A DNA stretch of 64,000 nucleotides from Oceanobacillus luteolus. GTDB lineage: Bacteria; Bacillota; Bacilli; Bacillales; Amphibacillaceae. Every line of letters starts with the position of its first letter. Position 1 is the stretch's first letter. The position numbers and the translations under genes were made by a program. The notes under the pieces are model-generated. The model saw nothing but the letters and a program-made list of their open reading frames with translations. It searched no databases and was not told where the DNA came from. The stretch spans positions 372,001-436,000 of the forward strand of contig NZ_JAMBON010000001.1 of the NCBI RefSeq assembly GCF_023715655.1, given 5' to 3'. Below are positions 55,443 through 63,722 of the stretch, piece by piece.

Positions 55443-57476
55443 TTAATCCATTTTTGTCTGAAGACTTGGATCTTTTTCTAGAAGTTTACGTAGATTCTCA
55501 TAAGAAGGATCATTGTAAAGCAGACCATTTTGCACGATATCTTCAGCATCTTGTCTCGCTGTCTCCAAAGCTCGATAATCATGAACCATGTCTGCCAATT
55601 TGAACTCGGGAACTCCACTTTGTTTTCTGCCAAAGAAATCCCCTGGACCTCTAAGTTGCAAATCTCTTTCCGCCAATTCAAAACCGTTATTGGTTTCAGT
55701 CATAATACTCATTCGTTCTTTTCCAACTTCATTTTTAGGTTCGGCTATTAAAATACAGTAACTCTGCTTATCACCTCTACCTACTCTTCCACGAAGTTGA
55801 TGAAGCTGAGACAGCCCAAACCTTTCTGCATCATAGATGACCATAATTGTAGCATTTGGAACATTAACACCTACTTCGACAACAGTCGTAGATACTAAAA
55901 CTTGAATATTATTTTCTGCGAATTCTTTCATAACTGATTCTTTTTCATCGGACGGAAGCCGACCGTGCATTAAACCAACTTTGATTTCCGGCGGGAAAAA
56001 CTCTAATAGAGTATGATATAAATCTACGGCATTTTGGATATCCAATTTATCCGATTCCTCAATAAGTGGGCTAATGAGATATGCTTGCTCGCCATTATTT
56101 ACATGTTTTTCAATAAACTTGAGAATTCGCTCAAACATATTCTCTTTAACCCAAAGCGTCTCCACTGCTTTTCTCCCAGCTGGCATCTCATTGATGGCTG
56201 AAACGTCCATATCACCAAATGCCGTAATCGCAAGGGTTCTTGGTATAGGCGTTGCGGTCATAAACAGGACATCGGGTTGGAGGCCTTTATCCCTAAGTGT
56301 GCGTCTCTGTTCCACTCCAAATCTATGTTGTTCATCAACAATCACAAGACCCAAATCATTAAATTTTACATCATCTTGTATTAAGGCATGTGTGCCGATG
56401 ATGATGTCTACCTCACCATTTTCAAGGCCTTCAAGAATAGTCCTTCTCTCTTTTGTCTTTGTTGATCCTGTAAGCAAATGAACGCTCGCCAAATCTCCAA
56501 ATAATTCCTTCAATGATTGATAATGCTGTTCGGCAAGAATTTCTGTTGGAACCATTAATGCACCCTGTTTTCCAGCTGTAACAGAAGCGTATAACGAAAC
56601 GGCAGCAACTGCTGTTTTTCCTGAACCTACATCACCTTGAAGTAAACGGTTCATACGGTATGGAGAACGCATATCCCTCAAAATTTGTTCTAATGATGAT
56701 TTTTGTGCATTCGTTAATTGAAACGGAAAACGTTGAATGAACTGTTCAAGTTTATCTTCATCATAGTTTTGGGTATTTCCATCCGTCGCTTCTCGATGTT
56801 TTTTCCGTAGTAATTGCATTTTCAATTGAAAAAGTAGTAGTTCTTCATAAATATACCTTCTGCGGGAATGCTTCAATTCGAGGTTGTTTTGTGGAAAATG
56901 CAACATCCGAAGAGTGTCCTTTCTCGTCGGAAGTTTATACGACTTCAAATAAGATGATGGTAGAATCTCGGTTATTTCGTCTCCATAATCTTTGAATGCC
57001 TGAGAAATAACTTTTTTTAATTTATAAGATGTCACATCACCTTTTACGGAATAAATTGGTTGGATATCAGTACTCTCCTCTTGAGCACCTTTTCGATAGT
57101 TACTTACCGTAATCTGCAGACGATGTGCATCCCACTTCCCAGTGAGCGTCACTATATCACCTGGCTTTAATTGTTTCTTGGCGAACGAACGATTAAACAT
57201 CACCGCCTTAATCGCAACATTTTCCACTTCTACCGTCAATACTAATCGGGACTTTTTACGTCCATAAAAAGTAAGGGAAGGCTCGTATAAAACCCTTCCC
57301 ATAATGGTTACTTTATCATCATGAATAAGTTCGCTCAGTGGTAAGATTTCCAGCACATTATATTTATACGGTAAATAATGAAGTAAATCTTCAATCGTGA
57401 AGATACGCATATTGGCTAAGTCTTCAGCGAATTTTTCTCCAATACCTTTGACTTGTAATACGGGTTGATTAAGCAC
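55443..57476 (-). CDS. recG: ATP-dependent DNA helicase RecG
   Basis: 677 residues. RecG remodels stalled forks and Holliday junctions. An N-terminal wedge/OB domain (about 50-150) precedes two helicase domains with Walker A GDVGSGKT (281-288), DEQH (381-384), TATPIPRTL and the C-terminal RGRVGRG. It follows sdaAA after 18 nt. Confidence 0.97.
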   Translation of the reverse strand: MLNQPVLQVKGIGEKFAEDLANMRIFTIEDLLHYLPYKYNVLEILPLSELIHDDKVTIMGRVLYEPSLTFYGRKKSRLVLTVEVENVAIKAVMFNRSFAKKQLKPGDIVTLTGKWDAHRLQITVSNYRKGAQEESTDIQPIYSVKGDVTSYKLKKVISQAFKDYGDEITEILPSSYLKSYKLPTRKDTLRMLHFPQNNLELKHSRRRYIYEELLLFQLKMQLLRKKHREATDGNTQNYDEDKLEQFIQRFPFQLTNAQKSSLEQILRDMRSPYRMNRLLQGDVGSGKTAVAAVSLYASVTAGKQGALMVPTEILAEQHYQSLKELFGDLASVHLLTGSTKTKERRTILEGLENGEVDIIIGTHALIQDDVKFNDLGLVIVDEQHRFGVEQRRTLRDKGLQPDVLFMTATPIPRTLAITAFGDMDVSAINEMPAGRKAVETLWVKENMFERILKFIEKHVNNGEQAYLISPLIEESDKLDIQNAVDLYHTLLEFFPPEIKVGLMHGRLPSDEKESVMKEFAENNIQVLVSTTVVEVGVNVPNATIMVIYDAERFGLSQLHQLRGRVGRGDKQSYCILIAEPKNEVGKERMSIMTETNNGFELAERDLQLRGPGDFFGRKQSGVPEFKLADMVHDYRALETARQDAEDIVQNGLLYNDPSYENLRKLLEKDPSLQTKMD

Positions 57477-57494
57477 AAAATCACTCTTTCTCTT

Positions 57495-58370
57495 CTAAAC
57501 AGATACGCCAAATATTTTTTCTTTCAGAAGTCTCCCAGTAGGTGTGTCAGCAAGTCCACCTTCACCTGTTTCACGTAGACTTGGAGGCATCTGTCTGCCT
57601 ATACGATACATTGCACCCACTACTTCATCAGCAGGAATACGGCTAGTAACACCTGCCAAAGCAAGGTCTGCAGAAACAATAGCTTGTGAGGAACCTAATG
57701 CATTACGTTTCACACAAGGTACTTCAACTAAACCTGCAACAGGGTCACATACTAATCCGAGCATGTTTTTTAATGTGATGGCAAAAGCATCAGCTGATTG
57801 CTGTGGTGTCCCGCCAGCCATCTCAACGATCGCGGCTGCAGCCATTGCACCAGCTGAACCAACTTCAGCCTGACATCCTCCCGCAGCACCTGAGATGAAT
57901 GCATTATTGGCCACAACAAAACCAAACGCACCTGCTGTAAACAAATAACGGATCATCTGTTCTCTAGTCGGGTTGAGCTGATTTTTCACAGCAAATAGGG
58001 TACCAGGTACACATCCTGCACTTCCTGCCGTAGGTGTGGCACAAATGACACCCATAGCTGCATTTACTTCATTAGTCCCCATCGCTTTACTTACCGCGTC
58101 AAGTAAAATCGGTCCTGATAAAGGGGTTTTTTCTTTCATATATTGTTGGACGCGCACAGCATCTCCCCCAGTAAGCCCTGTTACAGACTGGACTCCTTGA
58201 AGCGCCCTCTCTATTGCATCTTCCATAACTTGCAGATTTTTTTCCATTTCAGCAAATACTTCTTCACGAGTTTTTTCTTTAACATCCATTTCTTGTAGAA
58301 TCATTACTTCTGAAATCGGTATTTCTTTCGTTTCTGCAATTTCAACTAATTCAGCGATTGTACGAAACAT
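57495..58370 (-). CDS. sdaAA: L-serine dehydratase alpha subunit SdaAA
   Basis: 291 residues. With SdaAB it deaminates L-serine to pyruvate using a [4Fe-4S] cluster. Conserved cysteines lie in CATPTAGSAGCVPG, GGCQAEVGS and VCDPVAG. It follows sdaAB after 14 nt. Confidence 0.96.
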   Translation of the reverse strand: MFRTIAELVEIAETKEIPISEVMILQEMDVKEKTREEVFAEMEKNLQVMEDAIERALQGVQSVTGLTGGDAVRVQQYMKEKTPLSGPILLDAVSKAMGTNEVNAAMGVICATPTAGSAGCVPGTLFAVKNQLNPTREQMIRYLFTAGAFGFVVANNAFISGAAGGCQAEVGSAGAMAAAAIVEMAGGTPQQSADAFAITLKNMLGLVCDPVAGLVEVPCVKRNALGSSQAIVSADLALAGVTSRIPADEVVGAMYRIGRQMPPSLRETGEGGLADTPTGRLLKEKIFGVSV

Positions 58371-58384
58371 TATTTTACCCCCTT

Positions 58385-59047
58385 CTAACTATCTATTTTC
58401 GAAATTTGAATGATATGGTCAGCATATTGCAGTTCTTGTAATATATCATCTCCAACATTTTGGTCGACTTCAATGACCATCAACGCTTCCTTACCAACAT
58501 CTTTACGATTCACTTCCATGTGGCCGATATTTATTTCATGTTTAGCCAGTATTCTTGTCACGGAAGCAATCGCTCCGAACCTATCATTATGCATGATAAG
58601 TATTGCTGGATGATTTCCAGATAATCGGAGTTCAAAACCGTTTAATTCTGTTATCTCGACTTTTCCACCACCTATGGAAATTCCGACCAATTCTAATTGG
58701 TCATTCTCATCACCAATTACAAGCCTAGCTGTATTTGGATGATCGACTCCAGAATTGTCTTCAATAAATTCTATTTTTAAACCAGCTTCTTTTGCTATAT
58801 CTAGTGCCTTACTCATACGAAGATCATCAGTAGCAAATCCTAATAGACCTCCAGCTAGTGCAAAATCCGTCCCATGGCCTTTATATGTTTTCGCAAAGGA
58901 TTCATATAGATAGATTTTTGCCCAACTAGGCTGCTTACCAAATAGATTACGTGCAGCAAGTCCGATTCGTGCTGCTCCCGCAGTATGTGAACTGGAAGGT
59001 CCTATCATAACCGGACCGATTATATCAAAAACGGAATTATACTTCAT
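58385..59047 (-). CDS. sdaAB: L-serine dehydratase beta subunit SdaAB
   Basis: 220 residues. The N-terminal domain has GPSSSHTAGAARIGLAARN (about 16-34); the C-terminal ACT domain (about 147-220) is a likely serine-sensing site. It is the first gene of sdaAB-sdaAA-recG in this window. Confidence 0.96.
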   Translation of the reverse strand: MKYNSVFDIIGPVMIGPSSSHTAGAARIGLAARNLFGKQPSWAKIYLYESFAKTYKGHGTDFALAGGLLGFATDDLRMSKALDIAKEAGLKIEFIEDNSGVDHPNTARLVIGDENDQLELVGISIGGGKVEITELNGFELRLSGNHPAILIMHNDRFGAIASVTRILAKHEINIGHMEVNRKDVGKEALMVIEVDQNVGDDILQELQYADHIIQISKIDS

Positions 59048-59085
59048 TTTAGCACCGCCTTTACAGACTAGTAAATTTCTCTATA

Positions 59086-59094
59086 AGTATATCA
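59086..59094 (-). promoter_or_regulatory. extended -10 promoter candidate for sdaAB
   Basis: TGATATACT on the minus strand, a TG-n-TATACT extended -10 without a good -35. It lies about 40 nt before sdaAB. Confidence 0.4.
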
Positions 59095-59210
59095 AAAATA
59101 GCAAGAATCTGCATTAATTCACTGACAAGAGACTGAATCATTTGAATTATTATAAAGAAAATTGTTTGAGCAAATGATAAATACATAAAAATGAATTGCT
59201 CCTGGTAGTC

Positions 59211-59266
59211 CGCAGCCCCGATACACCAGAGACTCCTCTGGGAGCGAAGGTGTATCGGGGTCTGCG
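59211..59266. repeat. short copy of the palindromic intergenic repeat, copy 3
   Basis: 56 nt: CGCAGCCCCGATACACC, a 21 nt middle with ACTCCTCTGGGAGCGAA, then GGTGTATCGGGGTCTGCG. The arms pair over 12 bp plus the outer CGCAG/CTGCG. It looks like copies 1 and 2 with the centre removed. It lies in the 302 nt gap between fakA and sdaAB, which holds no other gene. Confidence 0.7.
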
Positions 59267-59302
59267 AACCTCAGGAAGAATGTAAGACTAATTTCATATA
59301 GA

Positions 59303-59346
59303 AAACAAAATAACCGCATCAGACCATTGATTGGTTGATGCGGTTA
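59303..59346 (-). terminator. terminator after fakA
   Basis: 11 bp stem TAACCGCATCA/TGATGCGGTTA (59336-59346 with 59311-59321), 14 nt loop, then a U-rich tail on the minus strand. It begins 3 nt after the fakA stop. Confidence 0.88.
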
Positions 59347-59349
59347 TGA

Positions 59350-61011
59350 TTATTCTACTGAGAAGATATAAGAATAGATTGGCTGTTCTCCATTGTGAAT
59401 CTCAATTTCGACGTCTTCGAAGTTTTCTTCAACAAAAGCTTCGATTTCATCTACTTCTTCTTGACTGATATCCTCACCATAAAGAATAGTTAATATTTCA
59501 TCATCTTCAGTAATCAATTTATTCAGTAATAATTTGACGGCTTCTTGTTTACTCTCATGGGAGGTAATGATTTTACCATCTTCAATTCCCATGAAATGAT
59601 CTTTTTCAATTGTGATGCCATCTATTTGAGTATCTCGTACAGCATAAGTTATTTGACCAGTTTTAACTTCCTTACTTGCAGATTCCATTGTCTGCTGATT
59701 TGAAACAAGATCAACTTCTGGATCAAATACAAGCATCGCACTTATACCTTGAGGAATGGTACGAGTCGGAACCACTGCGACATCTGCTTCAGATAATTCA
59801 GCAGCTTGCTCTGCTGCCATTTGAATATTTTTATTATTAGGTAGCACAATGACTTTTTTCGCATTAGCTGATGTAATTGCATCCGCAATGTCCTGTGTAC
59901 TAGGATTCATGGTTTGTCCACCTTCAATAACGACGGTCACACCCAAACTTTCAAATAAGGTTTTGAGGCCATTCCCCATAGCAACAGTAACTACAGCATA
60001 CTCAGATTTTTGCTTTGGTTTATTATCCTTCTCTTTCTTACCAACGATTGCACTATGCTGTTCACGCATATTTTCTATTTTCATATTGATTAAACTTCCA
60101 AAACGCTGGCCTAGCGTCAAGCAATCTCCTGGCCTTTCTGAATGGACGTGAACCTTAACAATTTCATCGTCAGAAACGACTAGTAATGAATCACCAAATT
60201 CACTTAACTCTTGGCGGAATTTTTCTTCATCGTATGGGTTATTCTGTAATTTATCATCTTCAAACTTAACCATAAACTCCGTACAGTAACCATAGACAAT
60301 TTCTGAAGTATCCATAAAATCTTGGGTTACTTTGTGATGTTCAGCATTTATGAGTTCTTCCATTTCAATTCCTGTGTCTTCAGGAAGTTCTTCACCTTTT
60401 AACGCTGCAAGAAAACCTTCGTAAATGGTTACAAGACCTTGCCCTCCTGAATCGACTACTCCCACTTCTTTTAGAACAGGAAGTAAATCTGGTGTACGCT
60501 TTAGAGAAGCTTTTGCCTCTGATAGTATCTTCTCCATCAACGCAATGATTTCTGTCTCTGTTTCTGCCGCTTCAACTGCTGCACGTGCAGCATCTTTTGC
60601 TACCGTAAGGATTGTACCCTCCACCGGTTTCATCACTGCTTTATAAGCAGTCGCAACTCCTGCATCAAACGCTTCGGCAAAGTCTTTCGCATCAAGAGTT
60701 TCCTTGCTCCCCATCCCTTTAGCAAAGCCACGGAATATTTGTGATAAGATTACCCCTGAATTACCTCTTGCACCCATCAATAAACCTTTTGCAAGTGCAT
60801 TAGCTACTGCGGAAGCATTATCCGATTCATTTTGTTTCACTTCATTAACGCCTGAAGTCATGGAAAGATTCATATTTGTTCCTGTATCTCCATCTGGAAC
60901 CGGAAAGACATTTAATGCATCAATCTTATCCGCATTATTAGATAAGTGATGAGCTCCAGAGAGGATCATTTGTGTTAAAAGACTACCATTCACACTATGT
61001 ATAGACACCAT
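59350..61011 (-). CDS. fakA: fatty acid kinase FakA (DhaL-DegV type, YloV)
   Basis: 553 residues. The N-terminal DhaL kinase domain (1-200) has NVFPVPDGDTGTNMNLSM with the Mg-binding Asp residues. The C-terminal part (about 240-553) is the second FakA domain that meets FakB. It phosphorylates exogenous fatty acids bound to FakB, making acyl-phosphate, the same substrate PlsX makes for PlsY. It follows yloU after a 121 nt structured leader. FakB is not in the window. Confidence 0.94.
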   Translation of the reverse strand: MVSIHSVNGSLLTQMILSGAHHLSNNADKIDALNVFPVPDGDTGTNMNLSMTSGVNEVKQNESDNASAVANALAKGLLMGARGNSGVILSQIFRGFAKGMGSKETLDAKDFAEAFDAGVATAYKAVMKPVEGTILTVAKDAARAAVEAAETETEIIALMEKILSEAKASLKRTPDLLPVLKEVGVVDSGGQGLVTIYEGFLAALKGEELPEDTGIEMEELINAEHHKVTQDFMDTSEIVYGYCTEFMVKFEDDKLQNNPYDEEKFRQELSEFGDSLLVVSDDEIVKVHVHSERPGDCLTLGQRFGSLINMKIENMREQHSAIVGKKEKDNKPKQKSEYAVVTVAMGNGLKTLFESLGVTVVIEGGQTMNPSTQDIADAITSANAKKVIVLPNNKNIQMAAEQAAELSEADVAVVPTRTIPQGISAMLVFDPEVDLVSNQQTMESASKEVKTGQITYAVRDTQIDGITIEKDHFMGIEDGKIITSHESKQEAVKLLLNKLITEDDEILTILYGEDISQEEVDEIEAFVEENFEDVEIEIHNGEQPIYSYIFSVE

Positions 61012-61033
61012 ATTTCCTCCTTAATTAAACCAA

Positions 61034-61115
61034 GCCTGTCTTCATTTGTTATTACGCACCAAGAACTGTTCAGTAATTTTTACCGAACAGTTTATAGTGA
61101 AGTGCTAAGACAGGC
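61034..61115 (-). repeat. nested inverted repeats in the fakA leader
   Basis: Outer perfect 9 bp arms GCCTGTCTT (61034-61042) / AAGACAGGC (61107-61115) enclose an inner perfect 8 bp stem AACTGTTC (61064-61071) / GAACAGTT (61085-61092). No U-run follows. It is not a recognised riboswitch. Confidence 0.55.
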
Positions 61116-61132
61116 ATTCTTTAATAGACTCA

Positions 61133-61495
61133 TTAATCTTTAGATACCCTAACACCTTGAATGTATATATTTACCGAGTCAATGGATAGACCTAGAGATT
61201 GCTCTAACGTGTACTTCACCTGGGATTGTACGTTACTTGCAACCTCAGAAATTTTTGTACCGTAACTGACAATAATATATAAATCAATGTGCAGCTCGTC
61301 ATTTTCCTGACGTACTACTATTCCACGAGAATAATTCTCTTTTCTAAGTATTTCTGCGATACCATCGCGTATTTGACTTTTTGATGCCATTCCTACGATT
61401 CCATAACATTCAACCGCAGTTCCACCAGCAATTGTTGCAATCACATCATTTGTAATTGTCACTTGACCGTCATTGGTGTGAAGTTCAATGGACAT
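61133..61495 (-). CDS. yloU: Asp23/YloU family protein
   Basis: 120 residues from the ATG at 61495 (GGAGG 5 nt upstream; an ATG at 61501 lies on that site). Asp23-family core: GVVGMASKSQ-like GIVGMASK, then IDLYIIVSYGTKISEVASNVQ. The family links to membrane and alkaline stress in staphylococci; in Bacillus it sits before fakA. It lies divergent from rpmB. Confidence 0.93.
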   Translation of the reverse strand: MSIELHTNDGQVTITNDVIATIAGGTAVECYGIVGMASKSQIRDGIAEILRKENYSRGIVVRQENDELHIDLYIIVSYGTKISEVASNVQSQVKYTLEQSLGLSIDSVNIYIQGVRVSKD

Positions 61496-61501
61496 GAGCA
61501 T

Positions 61502-61754
61502 CCTCCTTCATCTCATTCAATATAAATAAAAAACACTTTTTTATAAGTCCATCCTATAACATATAAAGCATAAGGTTATTCTACTACATCCCGACATAAT
61601 TTAAAAGCGGCTACTGAATTCCTTACTAGTAATTTTCTCTTATAAGAATGGCGGAATTTATTCCATCTGTCAAGTATATCTTCTTTGCATGATTGAATAC
61701 AGAAATTATTCTACAACTTAACGTTCTTCTCAACAGAAAAGTTTAATTGCATTC
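61502..61754. other. divergent spacer between yloU and rpmB
   Basis: No gene and no clear structure seen except AT-rich sequence. The rpmB promoter is at its right end. No convincing yloU promoter was found. Confidence 0.6.
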
Positions 61755-61782
61755 TTAACGAACTTATGGTAAATTGTATAAG
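61755..61782 (+). promoter_or_regulatory. candidate rpmB promoter
   Basis: TTAACG (61755-61760), 16 nt, TATAAG (61777-61782), about 40 nt before the start codon. Confidence 0.5.
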
Positions 61783-61821
61783 TATGAAAAACGATATTTG
61801 GTAAAGTAAGGAGGGACTGTC

Positions 61822-62010
61822 ATGGCTAGAAAATGTGTTGTAACTGGACGTAAAACTAGCACAGGAAATCTACGTTCTCACGCTATGAACTCCAACAAAC
61901 GTAAATGGAAAGCTAATGTACAAAAAGTACGTATCATGGTAGATGGTAAGCCAAAACGCGTATATGTATCAGCTCGTGCACTAAAATCAGGAAAAGTAGA
62001 ACGTGTATAA
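61822..62010 (+). CDS. rpmB: 50S ribosomal protein L28
   Basis: 62 residues, basic, beginning [16 protein letters not shown]. It is the B. subtilis-type form with a single cysteine, not the zinc four-Cys form. GGAGGGACTGTC lies before the ATG. It is on the plus strand, opposite to all neighbours, as in B. subtilis. Confidence 0.98.
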   Translation: MARKCVVTGRKTSTGNLRSHAMNSNKRKWKANVQKVRIMVDGKPKRVYVSARALKSGKVERV

Positions 62011-62050
62011 TCTACACAACTACAAGACTCAATCGTATGAATTTACGATC

Positions 62051-62083
62051 AAAAAAGTACTCTATTAACGAGTGCTTTTTTTA
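62051..62083 (+). terminator. terminator after rpmB
   Basis: Stem AAAAAGTACTC/GAGTGCTTTTT with one G-U pair, loop of about 7 nt, T-run. Confidence 0.8.
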
Positions 62084-62092
62084 TTTTAAGGG

Positions 62093-62164
62093 AAATACGA
62101 CGAGCGTAAAATCTACTTACTCAAGACTTCCTGTGGTGAGTGAAGCCTATTGCCCGTCGTATTT
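62093..62164. repeat. possible degenerate copy 4 of the palindromic repeat
   Basis: Perfect 10 bp arms AAATACGACG (62093-62102) / CGTCGTATTT (62155-62164) around 52 nt that include GACTTCCTGTGG, similar to the GACTCCTGCGG motif of the other copies. It is less GC-rich, so the link is uncertain. Confidence 0.4.
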
Positions 62165-62241
62165 TGGCTTCTCCAAGATACTAACAATCTTGTGAGAACT
62201 GAAGGATTTATAGTTCAAATAATATTATTCCTGGACATGCA

Positions 62242-62285
62242 CAAAAAACACAGCTTCTGCCACGGAAGGGACAAAAGCTGTGTTC
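62242..62285 (-). terminator. terminator after spoVM
   Basis: Long stem AACACAGCTTTTG/CAGAAGCTGTGTT (62272-62284 with 62247-62259) with one mismatch, loop of 12 nt, followed by six U on the minus strand. Confidence 0.88.
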
Positions 62286-62286
62286 T

Positions 62287-62370
62287 TTATTTATCTTTTT
62301 TAAAAACACCCATGACTACTTTGACAAAACCACCGATAAACCTTGGGAGCTTAATCGTATAGAATTTAAT
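62287..62370 (-). CDS. spoVM: stage V sporulation protein SpoVM, apparent ATT start
   Basis: 27-codon gene too short for usual gene finders. After the first codon it reads KFYTIKLPRFIGGFVKVVMG, then VFKKDK, very close to B. subtilis SpoVM. This amphipathic helix senses the positive curvature of the forespore membrane and anchors SpoIVA for spore-coat assembly. AAGGAGG lies 9-13 nt before an ATT (62368-62370) that aligns with the initiator Met; no ATG, GTG or TTG occurs in frame between the site and the gene. It lies 30 nt after thiN, with a strong terminator just after it. Confidence 0.9.
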   Translation of the reverse strand: MKFYTIKLPRFIGGFVKVVMGVFKKDK

Positions 62371-62399
62371 AGGTTCCCCCTCCTTCGTAAAACAAGGCT

Positions 62400-63062
62400 T
62401 TACATTTTAAAGGAATCTCGACTCTTTATTAATAATAATATGCCTCGTCTGTACGAAAAATTCCCACTTTCTGAAGATAGTTCATTTGATATGCAAAGTG
62501 TGGATCCCCAAGATATATCAGCATTATTCAACGGATAATAAAATCCTTCCAAATGGATACCTTCCACTTTTTCAGTAAACGGAATAAAAGAAATATACGG
62601 GAATTCGGGATTTCTAGTAATCAGATAGGAACCTGGTTTCGTCATTATGATTTCATTTTGTTCATCAATTATCTTACCTGTAATCCCTTGCTCTAACAAT
62701 CGGTATAGCAATTGGATATTGATTAATTCATGATCTTTCCGTCCTGCCGTTACTCCGAACAAGCAAATGGTCTCAGGCTTCAACTTACACGCGAGGTTTA
62801 TTGCCAATTCAAGATCCGTTTCATCTTTCTCGCTGGGCATCCGAATCATTTCTTTTGTATTCTCCCTGATTTTCGCTATTTCATCAGCTGTGACCGAATC
62901 GAAATCCCCAACGGCATAATCGATGTTGAGCTTGTGTTTCAATAAATATAAAGCACCTCTGTCTGCACCGATCCATAAGTCGATATTTTTATCGTAAGGG
63001 AGGAGATCGGGAATTGCCCCTTCTGGACCGCTCCCGACAATTCCAATTGTTATCTTTTCCAT
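62400..63062 (-). CDS. thiN: thiamine pyrophosphokinase
   Basis: 220 residues of the ThiN family (YloS). It makes thiamine diphosphate from thiamine and ATP. Motifs include WIGADRGALYLLKHK (about 31-45), DYAVGDFDSVT and KDETDLELAI. It lies 2 nt after the rpe stop, and spoVM follows. Confidence 0.94.
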   Translation of the reverse strand: MEKITIGIVGSGPEGAIPDLLPYDKNIDLWIGADRGALYLLKHKLNIDYAVGDFDSVTADEIAKIRENTKEMIRMPSEKDETDLELAINLACKLKPETICLFGVTAGRKDHELINIQLLYRLLEQGITGKIIDEQNEIIMTKPGSYLITRNPEFPYISFIPFTEKVEGIHLEGFYYPLNNADISWGSTLCISNELSSESGNFSYRRGILLLIKSRDSFKM

Positions 63063-63064
63063 GC

Positions 63065-63721
63065 TTAATCCCTTATTGCATGTAGCAGATCCTGGATAGC
63101 TTGCTTCCTATCTGACTTATCAAAGATAGCACTGCCGGCTACAAGGACGTCCGCTCCTGCATCGGTGCATAACTTAATAGTTTCCACATTAACTCCGCCA
63201 TCTACCTCAATCTCATATGAAAGGCTCATTTCCTCTCTCCATGTGCGGAGTTGCCTAATTTTCTCTACAGCTCCCTCAATAAACTTTTGACCACCAAATC
63301 CTGGGTTCACAGTCATAACAAGGACAAGATCTACGTTTGGAAGAATAGGCTTCAAAAGTTCGGCAGGTGTAGCAGGATTAATCACGACCCCCGCTTTTAC
63401 ATCGTTATCTTTAATCAGTTGTATGGTTCGATCAAGGTGTACACAAGCCTCTTGATGAACAGTAAGGATATCAGCCCCGGTTTTTGCAAATTCCGGAATA
63501 AACTCATCAGGATTCTCAACCATTAGATGTACATCAAGAGGAAGGCTGGTCACAGGTCTGATTGCTTCGACAATTAAAGGACCAATTGTTATATTGGGAA
63601 CAAAATGACCATCCATCACGTCTACATGAATATAATCGGCACCATGAGCTTCTACTTCCTTGATTTCCTCTCCTAATTTTGCAAAGTCAGCTGATAATAT
63701 AGATGGTGCAATTTTTACCAT
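63065..63721 (-). CDS. rpe: ribulose-phosphate 3-epimerase
   Basis: 218 residues, TIM barrel. It interconverts ribulose 5-phosphate and xylulose 5-phosphate in the pentose phosphate pathway. Motifs APSILSADFAKLGEE, HVDVMDGHFVPN, MTVNPGFGGQ and EVDGGVN are present. It directly follows rsgA. Confidence 0.97.
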   Translation of the reverse strand: MVKIAPSILSADFAKLGEEIKEVEAHGADYIHVDVMDGHFVPNITIGPLIVEAIRPVTSLPLDVHLMVENPDEFIPEFAKTGADILTVHQEACVHLDRTIQLIKDNDVKAGVVINPATPAELLKPILPNVDLVLVMTVNPGFGGQKFIEGAVEKIRQLRTWREEMSLSYEIEVDGGVNVETIKLCTDAGADVLVAGSAIFDKSDRKQAIQDLLHAIRD

Positions 63722-63722
63722 A

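Noticed and set aside
59119-59319. Minus-strand open frame of 66 codons after fakA
   Set aside because: It crosses repeat copy 3 and the fakA terminator region; no ribosome site.
61012-61132. T-box or known riboswitch before fakA
   Set aside because: The T-box core (AGGGTGGNACCGCG) and other riboswitch cores are absent; only nested inverted repeats.
62150-62362. Plus-strand open frame of 70 codons
   Set aside because: Antisense to spoVM and its terminator; no ribosome site.
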